Under the pieces are notes generated by a model, which saw only the letters and a program-made list of their open reading frames with translations, made no database searches and was not told where the DNA came from. Of a stretch of 64,000 bases of DNA, positions 45,307 to 54,178 are shown in pieces. The translations under genes and the position numbers were made by a program. How positions within the stretch are numbered: position 1 is the first letter of the stretch; the number at the start of each line of letters is the position of its first letter. Source of the DNA: Candidatus Acetothermia bacterium JdFR-48 (lineage in GTDB: Bacteria; Bipolaricaulota; Bipolaricaulia; Bipolaricaulales; Bipolaricaulaceae); assembly GCA_002011425.1 (NCBI GenBank), contig MTNJ01000036.1, positions 86,981 through 150,980 on the forward strand, given 5' to 3'.

Positions 45307-46045
45307 TTACACTCCCTGTCCCGAGGTACGCCTCGATCACCGCCGGGTCGTGGGCCACCTCCTCGGGCGCCCCCTCGGCGATCACACGTCCATGGTCGAG
45401 GACGGTGATGACCTCGCAGATATCCATCACGAAAGACATCCGGTGTTCCACAAGGACCACTGTGACCCCCGTAGCGACGATCCGCCCCACGAGCTCTTTG
45501 AGCCCGCCGATCTCCTCCTCGGTGAGGCCGGCCGCGGGTTCATCGAGGAGCATGAGCTCCGGCTCCAAGGCCATAGCCCGAGCGATCTCCAGGCGCCGCT
45601 GAAGCCCGATGGGAAGTGTCCCTGCCGGGATATCCGCTCGGTCGGCGAGCCCCACGGACTCCAAGATCTCACGGGCGCGGCGGCGGGCGTTCGCGTAGGG
45701 ACGGAACGGCCCTGTCTTTCGATAGTACCGATGTCCCCAGGCGACGAGTACGTTCTCCAGGACCGAGAGCTCGGTGAAGGGGCGCACGATTTGGAAGGTG
45801 CGGGCTATGCCGAGGGTAACGATCCGGTGGGTGGGGAGACCATCGATCCGCCGCTCCTTGAAATGGATCGCCCCATAGGTGGGCCGGAGATATCCCGTGA
45901 TCAGGTTGAAGAGGGTGGTCTTCCCGGCACCGTTGGGACCGATGACCCCGTGGATCTCCCCCCGGCGGACAACTAGATCCACGTGGTCCACTGCCCGCAG
46001 ACCTCCGAAGTCCTTGGTGAGCCCCTCCGTCTCAAGGAGCTCCAC
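45293..46045 (-). CDS. livG: Branched-chain amino-acid-type ABC transporter ATP-binding protein LivG
   Basis: A 250-residue ATPase: Walker A GPNGAGKTT, the LivG-specific 'ARTFQIVRPFTELSVLENVLVA' stretch with the Q-loop, Walker B LMLLDEPAAGLT and switch VLVEHRM. The ABC signature is degenerate (PIGLQRRLEIARAM instead of LSxGxQR), a feature common in LivG. It overlaps livM by 14 bases. Confidence 0.95.
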   Translation of the reverse strand: MELLETEGLTKDFGGLRAVDHVDLVVRRGEIHGVIGPNGAGKTTLFNLITGYLRPTYGAIHFKERRIDGLPTHRIVTLGIARTFQIVRPFTELSVLENVLVAWGHRYYRKTGPFRPYANARRRAREILESVGLADRADIPAGTLPIGLQRRLEIARAMALEPELMLLDEPAAGLTEEEIGGLKELVGRIVATGVTVVLVEHRMSFVMDICEVITVLDHGRVIAEGAPEEVAHDPAVIEAYLGTGSVNAAG

Positions 46046-46940
46046 TTGCCACCCCCCTGCGAAAGTGCCTTAGGATTCCCAGCGAACGTAGGTAGAGAAA
46101 GCTCCCCTTTCCTAATAGGCCCATGGGCTGGAAGACCATCATCAGGGCGAGCACTGCCCCGGAGACGAGCATCCGATAATCCTGGATGAACCGCAGGGCT
46201 TCCGGCAATACCTGGAGGAGAAGGGCCCCGAAGACCGCGCCCCGGATCGTCCCCAGGCCACCGAGGACCAGCATCGCCAGGATATCGATGGAGCGGTCGA
46301 ACCCGAAGTTCTCCGGGAACACAGAGCCCACGTAATGGGCCCAGAGGGCCCCGGCAATCCCCGCGTAGGCGGAGCTAATGGCGAAAGCGTAGATCTTGAA
46401 CTTCGCCACGTTTATCCCCATGGCCTTCGCCGCCGTCTCATCCTCCCCGAACGCCTCCATGGCCAGCCTTCCCCAAGTACGAGAGAAGTAGATGCTCGTG
46501 AGGACAGCAAGGGTCACGAATGCAAACGTAAGGCCGAAGTAGCCAACGGTGCCGAACGCCTTTCCGAAGAAGGTGGGAGTGGGGATATCCACGATCCCCA
46601 TGGAACCTCCGAAGAAGGAGAAATACTTGAACACTGAGCCCACGATGAAGTTGAGGCCGATGGTGGAGAGGACGAGGAAGTCGTGGGAGACGCGAAGGCT
46701 CGGGAGACCAAGGAATATTCCCACCACAGTCGTGACCGCCACCACACATGGGAGGGCTGCCCAGAAGCTGAGCCCGAACTTGGTGGCGAGGATCGCCGCG
46801 GCATAGGCACCGATCCCGAAGAAGGCGGCGTGCCCCAGAGACACCTGTTTGGCATAACCGGTGAGGATGTTAAGGCTCAAGGTGAGGATCATGAAGATGC
46901 CGGTGAACGTCCCCACAGTGAGGAGGTACCCTAGCGTCAT
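46032..46940 (-). CDS. livM: Branched-chain amino-acid-type ABC transporter permease LivM
   Basis: A 302-residue permease with about eight to nine hydrophobic helices. The LivM hallmark 'LSLNILTGYAKQVSLGHAAFFGIGAYAAAIL' is at residues 20-50, and the coupling helix EDETAAKAMGINVAKFKIYAFAIS near 195. It starts directly next to livH's end. Confidence 0.95.
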   Translation of the reverse strand: MTLGYLLTVGTFTGIFMILTLSLNILTGYAKQVSLGHAAFFGIGAYAAAILATKFGLSFWAALPCVVAVTTVVGIFLGLPSLRVSHDFLVLSTIGLNFIVGSVFKYFSFFGGSMGIVDIPTPTFFGKAFGTVGYFGLTFAFVTLAVLTSIYFSRTWGRLAMEAFGEDETAAKAMGINVAKFKIYAFAISSAYAGIAGALWAHYVGSVFPENFGFDRSIDILAMLVLGGLGTIRGAVFGALLLQVLPEALRFIQDYRMLVSGAVLALMMVFQPMGLLGKGSFLYLRSLGILRHFRRGVASGAP

Positions 46941-47804
46941 CTACAACCTCCCGAAGAGACCCTTGGGCCGGAACATGAGAACCAGGATCAACAATAGGAA
47001 AGCAATGGCGTCCCTTGGGAAATTGAACCATTCGAGTGACCCGAGGAAAGTTTCCACCAACGCCAGTAACATCCCAGCGATGACACTTCCTCGCACGCTC
47101 CCGAATCCCCCCAGGACCACGACCACGAAAGCCTTGTACGCCACCACATTCCCCATGGTGGGGTAGACCATGTTGCGGTAGAAGGCCATGAGTACCCCGG
47201 CCGCCCCGGCCAGGGCCGAGCCCAGAAGGAAGTTGAGCGCCACCGCCCAGTCCACCGGGACCCCCACCGCCCCGGCCATGGAGAGATCTTGGGAACAGGC
47301 CTGCCAGGCAAGCCCCACCCTTGTCTTATTGAGCACGAGGTACAACATCAACAAAAAAAACGTCGTGAGAACTATGATGAGGAGCTGTTTTTGGGTGATA
47401 AGGAAATAGGGTGTTATCACCATGGGAAAACGGAGCACCGCGGGGAAGGCGTGCTGGTAGGGACCGAAAAGCAGTCGAAAGAGCTCGTTCATAGCGGTGA
47501 AGATCCCGATGCTCACGATCAGGGGAACGATACGAGGGCGTCGCAGGATGTAGTAATAGACCCCCCGGTAAATGAGGACGCCGGCAAGCCCAGCGGCGAC
47601 CATTCCCAAAAGAAGCGCGACCCAGAAGTTGCGGGTGAGGTGGGTCACCACCAAGAGGGCCATGTAAGCGCCCAATGTGTAAATCCCCGCGTGGGCTACG
47701 TGGAGGACCTTGAGGATCCCGTAGACCATGGTGAGCCCAATGGCAATGAGTGCATAACTCGACCCGAGGACCAACGCAAAGACGAGCTGTTGGAGGAAAT
47801 CCAT
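46941..47804 (-). CDS. livH: Branched-chain amino-acid-type ABC transporter permease LivH
   Basis: A 287-residue permease, mostly hydrophobic. LivH features: SSYALIAIGLTMVYGILKVLHVAHAGIYTLGAY (about 15-47), and the coupling segment SQDLSMAGAVGVPVDWAVALNFLLG near 180. A GAGGAGGGGG stretch 13 nt before the ATG is the likely ribosome-binding site. A large hairpin separates it from livK, the preceding gene. Confidence 0.95.
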   Translation of the reverse strand: MDFLQQLVFALVLGSSYALIAIGLTMVYGILKVLHVAHAGIYTLGAYMALLVVTHLTRNFWVALLLGMVAAGLAGVLIYRGVYYYILRRPRIVPLIVSIGIFTAMNELFRLLFGPYQHAFPAVLRFPMVITPYFLITQKQLLIIVLTTFFLLMLYLVLNKTRVGLAWQACSQDLSMAGAVGVPVDWAVALNFLLGSALAGAAGVLMAFYRNMVYPTMGNVVAYKAFVVVVLGGFGSVRGSVIAGMLLALVETFLGSLEWFNFPRDAIAFLLLILVLMFRPKGLFGRL

Positions 47805-47826
47805 GGCCTACGGGATCCCCCTCCTC

Positions 47827-47903
47827 ATCGGTGATAGATGATTTATAATGGGCGATCAATCGGAGGGTTCACTGATTCCCCTCATGCATCGCCCATCACC
47901 GAT
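47827..47903 (-). promoter_or_regulatory. Large nested hairpin between livK and livH
   Basis: Two adjacent inverted repeats nest within each other: ATCGGTGA (47827-47834) with TCACCGAT (47896-47903), and TGGGCGAT (47849-47856) with ATCGCCCA (47888-47895). The outer pair is interrupted on one side by a 14-nt bulge. Inside is a third short stem, GAGGG/CCCTC. On the transcribed minus strand there is no clean T tract, so mRNA 3'-end protection or attenuation after livK is more likely than full termination. Confidence 0.6.
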
Positions 47904-47911
47904 CACGTTTT

Positions 47912-49051
47912 TTAAAGGCCCGGCGGGATGATGATCTCGGGCTCGGTGAAGGTGTGGAAGAACCGGAACGCGCCCTCCTTCACGATTTGAACCTCTACTG
48001 GCCGGATCGCCTCCCGGCCGAGGAAGGCAAAGAAGGGGCCGGTGACCACGTCGTACATGTGGCGGATGTTGTCGATGGCCGCGGCGATCGCCTCGGCGTC
48101 GGTCCCCGCTTGGGCGATGGCGTAAGCTGCCACCTTGATGGCGTCGAAGGCCGAGGCCGCCACCATGTCGGCGGGGTGCCCGGTACGCTCCTCGTATTCC
48201 GCGAGGAACTTCTGGACGATCTCACGCTCAGAATCGCGGTTGAGGTCGGTGACGATGATCACCCCTTCTGCGGCCTCACCGGCGAGTTCAATGAACTTGG
48301 GGGAGTCATAGCCTTCCTGACCGAGGATGGTGGCGGTGATCCCGAGCTCCCGTGCCTGGGAGACGATATTCGCCGCCTCGGCGTAATAGCCAGTAGCCCA
48401 GATGAGATCCGGCTTCTTAACGCGTACCTGAGCGAGGATCGCGCGGAACTCTTTCTCCCCCAGCGGGAACTTCTTCTCGAAAACGATCTCCGCGCCCAGC
48501 TTCAAAGCTGTATCCTTGAAGTACTCGGAGAGAGAGACGCCGAAGTCGTTGTCCATGGTGAGAATGGCGATCTTCTTGGCACCGAGCTCCTTCACCGCGA
48601 GGTACGCCCCGGCCACTCCTTCCACAGGAGCGCCCATCCCGACGCGGAAAATGAGGTGCCCGGTCTCAATGATGGAGGGGTGTATAGCATAAGCGGAGAT
48701 CATAGGAACGCCAGCTTCCTGGAAGATCTTGGCCGCAGCTCGAGTGGGGGTGCTGTAGGAACCGGAGACGGCGATGACCACCTTGTCCTGCTCGATGAGC
48801 TTTCTGGCGATGGCCGAGGCCTGGTCCGCTCGGGCGGCGTCGTCGTAATAGACGAGCTCGATCATCTTGCCGTTAACTCCTCCGGCAGCGTTGATGAAGT
48901 CCACCGCGATCTGGGCCCCGGCCAAGGCGGAGTGGCCGTCAGCCGCCGCGAACCCCGTGAGCGGCGCGAAGAAGCCGATTTTTACCGTCTCCGCCGTCGC
49001 GTAAAGACCTACAAACATGAATAAAAGTATCCCAATTACGAATTTGCGCAT
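47912..49051 (-). CDS. livK: Branched-chain amino-acid-type ABC transporter substrate-binding protein LivK
   Basis: A 379-residue exported binding protein (signal peptide MRKFVIGILLFMFVGLYATA). The mature part begins ETVKIGFFAPLTG, the usual opening of Leu/Ile/Val-type binding proteins (SBP family 5/6), followed by FINAAGGVNGKMIELVYYDD and the SGSYSTPTRAAAKIFQEAGVP ligand region. AGGAGGTG precedes the ATG at 49051; a longer frame to 49201 is unsupported. Ligand unknown. The adjacent urocanase raises the possibility of a histidine-related ligand, but this is conjecture. Confidence 0.93.
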   Translation of the reverse strand: MRKFVIGILLFMFVGLYATAETVKIGFFAPLTGFAAADGHSALAGAQIAVDFINAAGGVNGKMIELVYYDDAARADQASAIARKLIEQDKVVIAVSGSYSTPTRAAAKIFQEAGVPMISAYAIHPSIIETGHLIFRVGMGAPVEGVAGAYLAVKELGAKKIAILTMDNDFGVSLSEYFKDTALKLGAEIVFEKKFPLGEKEFRAILAQVRVKKPDLIWATGYYAEAANIVSQARELGITATILGQEGYDSPKFIELAGEAAEGVIIVTDLNRDSEREIVQKFLAEYEERTGHPADMVAASAFDAIKVAAYAIAQAGTDAEAIAAAIDNIRHMYDVVTGPFFAFLGREAIRPVEVQIVKEGAFRFFHTFTEPEIIIPPGL

Positions 49052-49109
49052 AATGCACCTCCTTCTCTTCGGTTTTTTGGTTCCGGAATTCCCCCCGACT
49101 ATCACCCCC

Positions 49110-50789
49110 TCAATCTCCGCATTCGACCTTGGGAACACGCACCCCGCGTTCTTTCGCCATACGGACTGCCTTCTCGTAGCCGGCGTCGGCGTGGCGGGCA
49201 ACGCCCAAACCGGGGTCCACTGTGAGGACTCGCTCCAGACGTCTGTCCGCAGCTCTCGTCCCGTCCGCCACGATCACCATTCCCGCGTGGATGCTCTTTC
49301 CGATCCCGACCCCGCCGCCATGGTGGACCGACACCCAGGTGGCACCACAAACGGCGTTGAGGAGGGCATTCAGAATGGGCCAGTCGGCGATGGCGTCGGA
49401 CCCGTCCTTCATCCCCTCGGTCTCCCGATAGGGAGATGCCACCGAGCCCGAATCGAGATGGTCCCGGCCGATCACGATAGGGGCTTTCACTTCCCGTTTG
49501 CGAACGAGTTCGTTGAAGGCGAGGCCTGCCTCGGCCCGCTCCCCATACCCGAGCCAACAGATTCGAGCCGGGAGGCCCTGCCAGCGTACCTTCTGCTCGG
49601 CCTTCTTGATCCAGCGTGCCAGCGCCTTGTCCCCAGGGAAGAGCTCCAGGATCGCCCGGTCGGTGCGGAAGATATCGCTGGGATCTCCGGAGAGGGCTAC
49701 CCAGCGGAAGGGTCCCTTCCCCTCGCAGAACATGGGCCGGATGTACGCCTGGACGAACCCCGGGAAGGAGAAGGCGACCTCGTGGGAGAGGCCACCCTTC
49801 TCGGCCTGAGCACGGATGGCGTTCCCGTAATCGAAGACAACCGCCCCAGCCTCTTTCATCTCGGCCATGGCCTTGACGTGGCGTACCATTGAGTGGTAAG
49901 AGAGCTCGATGTACTCCTCGGGATCCTCTTCCCGGAGCTTCAAGGCTTCCTGGTAGGTCATCCCGCCCGGGACGTAACCGTTGAGCTCGTCGTGAGCCGC
50001 GGTCTGATCGGTGACGACATCGGGGATGATCCCCCGTCGTAGAAACTCTGGGTAGATGTCAGCGGCGTTCCCCAAAAGGCCGATAGAGATCGGCTCGCCC
50101 TTCTTCTTGTGTTCTAGGGCGATCTGCAGGGCCTCGTCCAGGGACTCCGTCCAGGTATCGAGCTGTTCTAGGTCGAGGCGGCGCTTTATCTTTTCGGGGT
50201 TTATCTCGACGATGATCCCCACCCCTTCGTTCATGGTGATTGCCAGGGGCTGGGCCCCACCCATCTCCCCGAGGCCTGCGGTGAGGACGAGTTTCCCCCG
50301 GAGAGTCCCGTCGAAGTGCTGACGAGCACACTCCGCCAGGGTCTCGTAGGTCCCCTGGAGGATCCCCTGGGTCCCAATGTAAATCCAAGACCCAGCCGTC
50401 ATCTGGCCATACATGGTGAGGCCAAGGCGCTCCAATTCTCGGAATTTTTCCCAAGTTGCCCATTCAGGGACTAACATGGCGTTGACGATTAATACCCGAG
50501 GAGCGTCCTCGTGCGTCTTGAAGATCCCCGCGGCACGTCCGGATTGGACCACCAAGGTCTCATCGTTCTCGAGCCCTTTAAGACATTCGACGATGAGGTC
50601 GAAATCTTCCCACGAACGAGCAGCCTTGCCAGTTCCCCCATAGACGATGAGGTTTGCGGGGTCCCCCGCCACCTCGGGGTCCAGATTGTTCATAAGCATG
50701 CGGAGGGCCGCCTCCTGGAGCCAGCCCTTGCAGTTGAGTTCGGTTCCCCGCGGCGCCCGCACCACGCGCGCAGCCACCCTATCGCCCAT
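49110..50789 (-). CDS. hutU: Urocanate hydratase (urocanase)
   Basis: A 559-residue NAD-dependent enzyme that hydrates urocanate to imidazolonepropionate, the second step of histidine breakdown. Typical length. Signatures: [20 protein letters not shown] near the N-terminus, [30 protein letters not shown] (NAD-binding), and the active-site cysteine in [23 protein letters not shown] is near the C-terminus. AGGAGGGA precedes the ATG at 50789. hutH, hutI and hutG are not in the window. It lies 58 bases before livK and 37 bases after the EamA gene, all on the same strand, so they are likely co-transcribed. Confidence 0.97.
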   Translation of the reverse strand: MGDRVAARVVRAPRGTELNCKGWLQEAALRMLMNNLDPEVAGDPANLIVYGGTGKAARSWEDFDLIVECLKGLENDETLVVQSGRAAGIFKTHEDAPRVLIVNAMLVPEWATWEKFRELERLGLTMYGQMTAGSWIYIGTQGILQGTYETLAECARQHFDGTLRGKLVLTAGLGEMGGAQPLAITMNEGVGIIVEINPEKIKRRLDLEQLDTWTESLDEALQIALEHKKKGEPISIGLLGNAADIYPEFLRRGIIPDVVTDQTAAHDELNGYVPGGMTYQEALKLREEDPEEYIELSYHSMVRHVKAMAEMKEAGAVVFDYGNAIRAQAEKGGLSHEVAFSFPGFVQAYIRPMFCEGKGPFRWVALSGDPSDIFRTDRAILELFPGDKALARWIKKAEQKVRWQGLPARICWLGYGERAEAGLAFNELVRKREVKAPIVIGRDHLDSGSVASPYRETEGMKDGSDAIADWPILNALLNAVCGATWVSVHHGGGVGIGKSIHAGMVIVADGTRAADRRLERVLTVDPGLGVARHADAGYEKAVRMAKERGVRVPKVECGD

Positions 50790-50826
50790 AGCCCTTCCCT
50801 CCTCACATGAATTTTCTAAACGCATT

Positions 50827-51720
50827 CTATCGTCTCCCCGTTGTAGACGGCAAATCTGGCCAGAGGATGAGGAATGCCACTCCGAGGACGATGATCCCGC
50901 CCAGGATTTGGAGCGGCTCGAGGCGCTCTCCCAAGAGGAGGGCTGCCCATAGGGCTGCGAGCAGCGGCTCCATCGTGGAGATTAGGGAAGCGTGGCCCGC
51001 CCGCATATGCCGCAATGCGACCAGGTAGATTCCGTAGCTCACAAGAGTGGGAAAGAGAGCGAGACAAAGGATTAGCCCCCACGCCATCGGTGGAAGTGCG
51101 GGCAAATCACCGCCGCTTGCCAAATGTACTCCCCACAAAATGAGTCCACCGAAGGTGAATCCCCAGAAGAGCAGAGCCCAGGGGTTAAACTCCCGCACCA
51201 GGCGCTTTCCCGCCACGTTATATACAGCGATAGATAGCGAGGTGAGAAACGCGAATCCCACCCCAGGCACGTTCACGACGAACCTATCGATCCGATACCC
51301 TTGTGCGATGAGGAAGATTCCCACCAACGTCAGGACCAACGCTGCTCCTTCAACCTTTCCGAACGGTTCGGTCAGGAAACGATGGGAGAAGACGAGCACC
51401 AAGGCGGGATAGGCGTATACGATCACGATGGCGGCGGTGACGGAGATCCACTGGAGCGCGAAATAAAAGCCGAGGTAGTTCAGGACCACGCTGAAGACAC
51501 TGTAGAAGAGGAGCTTCGGAAGTGCCCCCCGGCAGAGGAGACGCCACCATTCGTGGCGGAAAGCAAAAGGGAGAAGCGCAGCCCAAGCGAGGAGGACCCG
51601 GAGGGCAATCACTTCCAAGGGCGTCGTCCCGAGGCGGTAAAGCACCTTCCCGATGATCCCAAGCCACGACCAGAGGAAGACCGCGAGGAGAACAAAAGCC
51701 AACCCTCTCCGGGCACCCAT
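50827..51720 (-). CDS. EamA/DMT-family transporter
   Basis: A 297-residue membrane protein with ten predicted helices in two five-helix EamA repeats (about 1-140 and 150-290). The first repeat has the [15 protein letters not shown] segment and the second ends [26 protein letters not shown], the standard EamA motif. Such proteins export or import amino acids, metabolites or nucleotide precursors. The start is preceded by AAGGTGG. First gene of the minus-strand unit leading into hutU and the liv genes, which hints at an amino-acid-related substrate. Confidence 0.92.
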   Translation of the reverse strand: MGARRGLAFVLLAVFLWSWLGIIGKVLYRLGTTPLEVIALRVLLAWAALLPFAFRHEWWRLLCRGALPKLLFYSVFSVVLNYLGFYFALQWISVTAAIVIVYAYPALVLVFSHRFLTEPFGKVEGAALVLTLVGIFLIAQGYRIDRFVVNVPGVGFAFLTSLSIAVYNVAGKRLVREFNPWALLFWGFTFGGLILWGVHLASGGDLPALPPMAWGLILCLALFPTLVSYGIYLVALRHMRAGHASLISTMEPLLAALWAALLLGERLEPLQILGGIIVLGVAFLILWPDLPSTTGRR

Positions 51721-51778
51721 TCCATGGCCACCTTACAACAGACGACCGAACCGCGGAAATCTGGGAGAAAGGCCCGAG

Positions 51779-51784
51779 TAAAAT
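51779..51784 (+). promoter_or_regulatory. -10-like hexamer upstream of the WD40 gene
   Basis: TAAAAT, 10 nt before the ATG at 51795. There is no Shine-Dalgarno and no good -35. It is listed as one of several similar placements in this window. Confidence 0.35.
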
Positions 51785-51794
51785 AGCAGCAGCT

Positions 51795-53657
51795 ATGAAG
51801 AGGAAGCAATTGTTATTGCTGACCTTTATTGTCCTCGGGACATTCCACCTTTGGGGCCTACCGCTTCCCGGAGGGGCCATCGCGCGCTTGGGGGCGGGCT
51901 ATCTGATCGGCGGTTATGCCGATGGCAAAAGTCTCTGGGCGGTGAGTTCCATCGCCCTCGAACGCTGGAATTCGATACAGGGGAAACTTCAAACCGAGAT
52001 CTCTCTCCCCGCGGTGCCCAAACTGTTACGTTTTTCTTCCGCGGGGGATTACCTGGCACTTGCCCTCGAGGGCGGGCGGGTCTCCGTGTGGTCGCTCCCG
52101 AACGGCGTGGAAAATGGCTCGTTCTCCGTGGGAGAAGAAGTCACGGCCCTTACTTTCTCTCATGACGGAGACCTCCTCGCGGTGGGAAGCGAGCGAGGAA
52201 AAATCGTCGTCTGGGACATCCAGACCGGGGAACGAATCTCCACCTTCACCCCCTTCACGCGAGAAGTGGGGACTCTCCTCTTTTCGCCGGACAGAAAATC
52301 GCTTGCCACTGCCGCCCGTTTCGGAAGTGAGCTCCGGGTATTCGCCCTTCCGGAAGGGCATCCGGTCCAAAAATTTCCCTGGAACCAACGGGGTGTGACA
52401 TGTGCGGCTTTCTCGCCCGACGGCTCTCTCGTCGCCATCGGCGCGGGAGACGGGATAGTGCGGGTATGGGACGTGATGAAACGGGAACTCCTACGTAACC
52501 TGGAAGGAACGCCTGGCCCGGCTGCAGCCCTTTCCTTCACGGACACGGAGCTCCTTATCATCGGGATGTCGGGCGTCGTCACCAGCTGGGAGCCCTTCAC
52601 GTGGGAGCTCACGAAGAGCCTCACGATCTCGGGTGACATGCGCTTCCACACCTTGGCTGCCGATGACGTCTTGGTCCTCCACCCCCCTACGGGCCCCATC
52701 GAAGTTTGGGATCTTAAGGAAGGGAAGATCCTTTCCACCTTGGGGGAAGGGCGATACCTCGGGCGCTTCACTGCGGCCGTTTTTTCCCCCGGGGGAAAGC
52801 TTCTCGCCGTTGCCACCGCGGCCGGCGAGATCCGCTTCTGGAGGGCGGGAAGTTGGGACGAAACCTTTGTGCTCCGTGGTCACCGGGGGGCCATCGACTC
52901 CCTTGCCTTCTCCCCTGATGGGAGAATGTTCCTCTCGGGCGGAAACGACAGCCGCGTACGAGTTTGGAACATCGGCGCGGAAGGAGGAGAACAAGAACTC
53001 GAGTTCGTGGCCCACACGAAGCCGATCTCAGATGTCGATTTTGCGCCGGATGGAAAGATCTTCCTCACCGCCTCCGTGGATGAGACCGTACGACTATGGG
53101 AGACGGGAACGGGGAAACTCGTCCGCACACTCTGGAAACCGGTTAAGCTCGAGGCAATACAGCCTTTGGTGCGCGACGCAATATACGCTGCTCGGTTTTC
53201 CCCTGACGGTACACTCATCGCCGCGGGGTCGGAAGATAAAACGGTGCGACTCTGGGATGTGAAAACGGGAAAGCTCCTCGCGCTTCTGCGAAAACACCGA
53301 GGCGTCGTCGACTGCGTAGATTTCGCGCCAGACGGGACTCTGCTCGCCTCAGGGGACGACCTCGGTACGGTGGTTCTCTGGGACGTGAGGAGACGCCGGA
53401 CACTGGCGGTGCTGTGTCGGGAAGGGAAGCCGGTTTATTCCCTCGCCTTCTCTCCCGACGGGAAATTCCTCCTCCTCGGCGGTGCGGAAGGACGGTTAGA
53501 ACTCTATTCAGTGGAAGGAAGGGAACTCATCCGTGAACTCCGCGGGCACGTAGGGAGCGTCTTCGGGGTCGCCTTTCACCCTGATGGAAGCACTTTCGTC
53601 TCGGCCAGCGCCGATGGGACCGTGCTCGTATGGGACTTGAGCGCGATTGTAAAATGA
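51795..53657 (+). CDS. Secreted WD40-repeat protein with about 14 repeats
   Basis: A 620-residue protein with an N-terminal signal peptide (MKRKQLLLLTFIVLGTFHLWG). The rest is built of about 14 WD40 repeats, seen as a series of 'FSPDG..LA.....VRVWD..TG' units ending in VWSL, VWDI, VFAL, VWDV, SWEP, VWDL, FWRA, VWNI, LWET, LWDV, LWDV, LYSV and VWDL. Fourteen repeats would form two seven-bladed propellers. WD40 arrays in bacteria are usually cytoplasmic or fused to kinases; an exported, domain-free version points to an extracytoplasmic scaffold. Its stop overlaps the HD-hydrolase start (ATGA). Confidence 0.9.
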   Translation: MKRKQLLLLTFIVLGTFHLWGLPLPGGAIARLGAGYLIGGYADGKSLWAVSSIALERWNSIQGKLQTEISLPAVPKLLRFSSAGDYLALALEGGRVSVWSLPNGVENGSFSVGEEVTALTFSHDGDLLAVGSERGKIVVWDIQTGERISTFTPFTREVGTLLFSPDRKSLATAARFGSELRVFALPEGHPVQKFPWNQRGVTCAAFSPDGSLVAIGAGDGIVRVWDVMKRELLRNLEGTPGPAAALSFTDTELLIIGMSGVVTSWEPFTWELTKSLTISGDMRFHTLAADDVLVLHPPTGPIEVWDLKEGKILSTLGEGRYLGRFTAAVFSPGGKLLAVATAAGEIRFWRAGSWDETFVLRGHRGAIDSLAFSPDGRMFLSGGNDSRVRVWNIGAEGGEQELEFVAHTKPISDVDFAPDGKIFLTASVDETVRLWETGTGKLVRTLWKPVKLEAIQPLVRDAIYAARFSPDGTLIAAGSEDKTVRLWDVKTGKLLALLRKHRGVVDCVDFAPDGTLLASGDDLGTVVLWDVRRRRTLAVLCREGKPVYSLAFSPDGKFLLLGGAEGRLELYSVEGRELIRELRGHVGSVFGVAFHPDGSTFVSASADGTVLVWDLSAIVK

Positions 53658-54178
53658 GTTCACATGATCGCGGTCACGTAAAGCGGGTGGTGCGACTCGT
53701 GCGTTACATCGCCGAACGGGAAGGCGCCGATGTGGAGGTGGTGGTGACTGCCGCAGAACTCCACGATATCGCCCGGGGTGAACCAGACCACGCCCGCCGC
53801 AGTGCCGAAAAAGCGCGGGAGATCCTGCGGAGGAAAGGCTACGCCGAAGAGTTCGTAGAGCGGGTGGCCCATTGCATCGAAGCTCATTCTTTCTCCAGTA
53901 GAGTGGAGCCGAGGACGCCCGAGGCGTCGATCCTGAGCGACGCTGACAAGCTCGACGCCATGGGCGCGATCGGGATTGCCCGGGCCTTTCTTTACTCCGG
54001 GGAACGTGGCCGCTCTGTAGAAGAAACTCTAAGACATTTCGAGGATAAACTCCTCAAGCTTTATGATGCGCTCCGCACAAAAACGGGACGGGAACTCGGC
54101 CGCGAGAGGCATCAGTTCCTCGTTGAGTTCTACCAACGGCTAGAAGCGGAACTCTGGGGCATCAACCGATCCACATAG
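53654..54178 (+). CDS. HD-domain phosphohydrolase
   Basis: A 174-residue HD-superfamily protein. The metal-binding residues are H8 (DRGHVKRV), H37-D38 (ELHDIAR) and an aspartate of the SDADKLDAMGAIGIAR motif near residue 96. It resembles the YedJ/YpgQ type of small HD hydrolase, acting on nucleotides or nucleotide-like phosphates. The ATG at 53654 overlaps the WD40 stop. The 3' end overlaps the convergent priA gene by 17 bases. Confidence 0.92.
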   Translation: MSSHDRGHVKRVVRLVRYIAEREGADVEVVVTAAELHDIARGEPDHARRSAEKAREILRRKGYAEEFVERVAHCIEAHSFSSRVEPRTPEASILSDADKLDAMGAIGIARAFLYSGERGRSVEETLRHFEDKLLKLYDALRTKTGRELGRERHQFLVEFYQRLEAELWGINRST

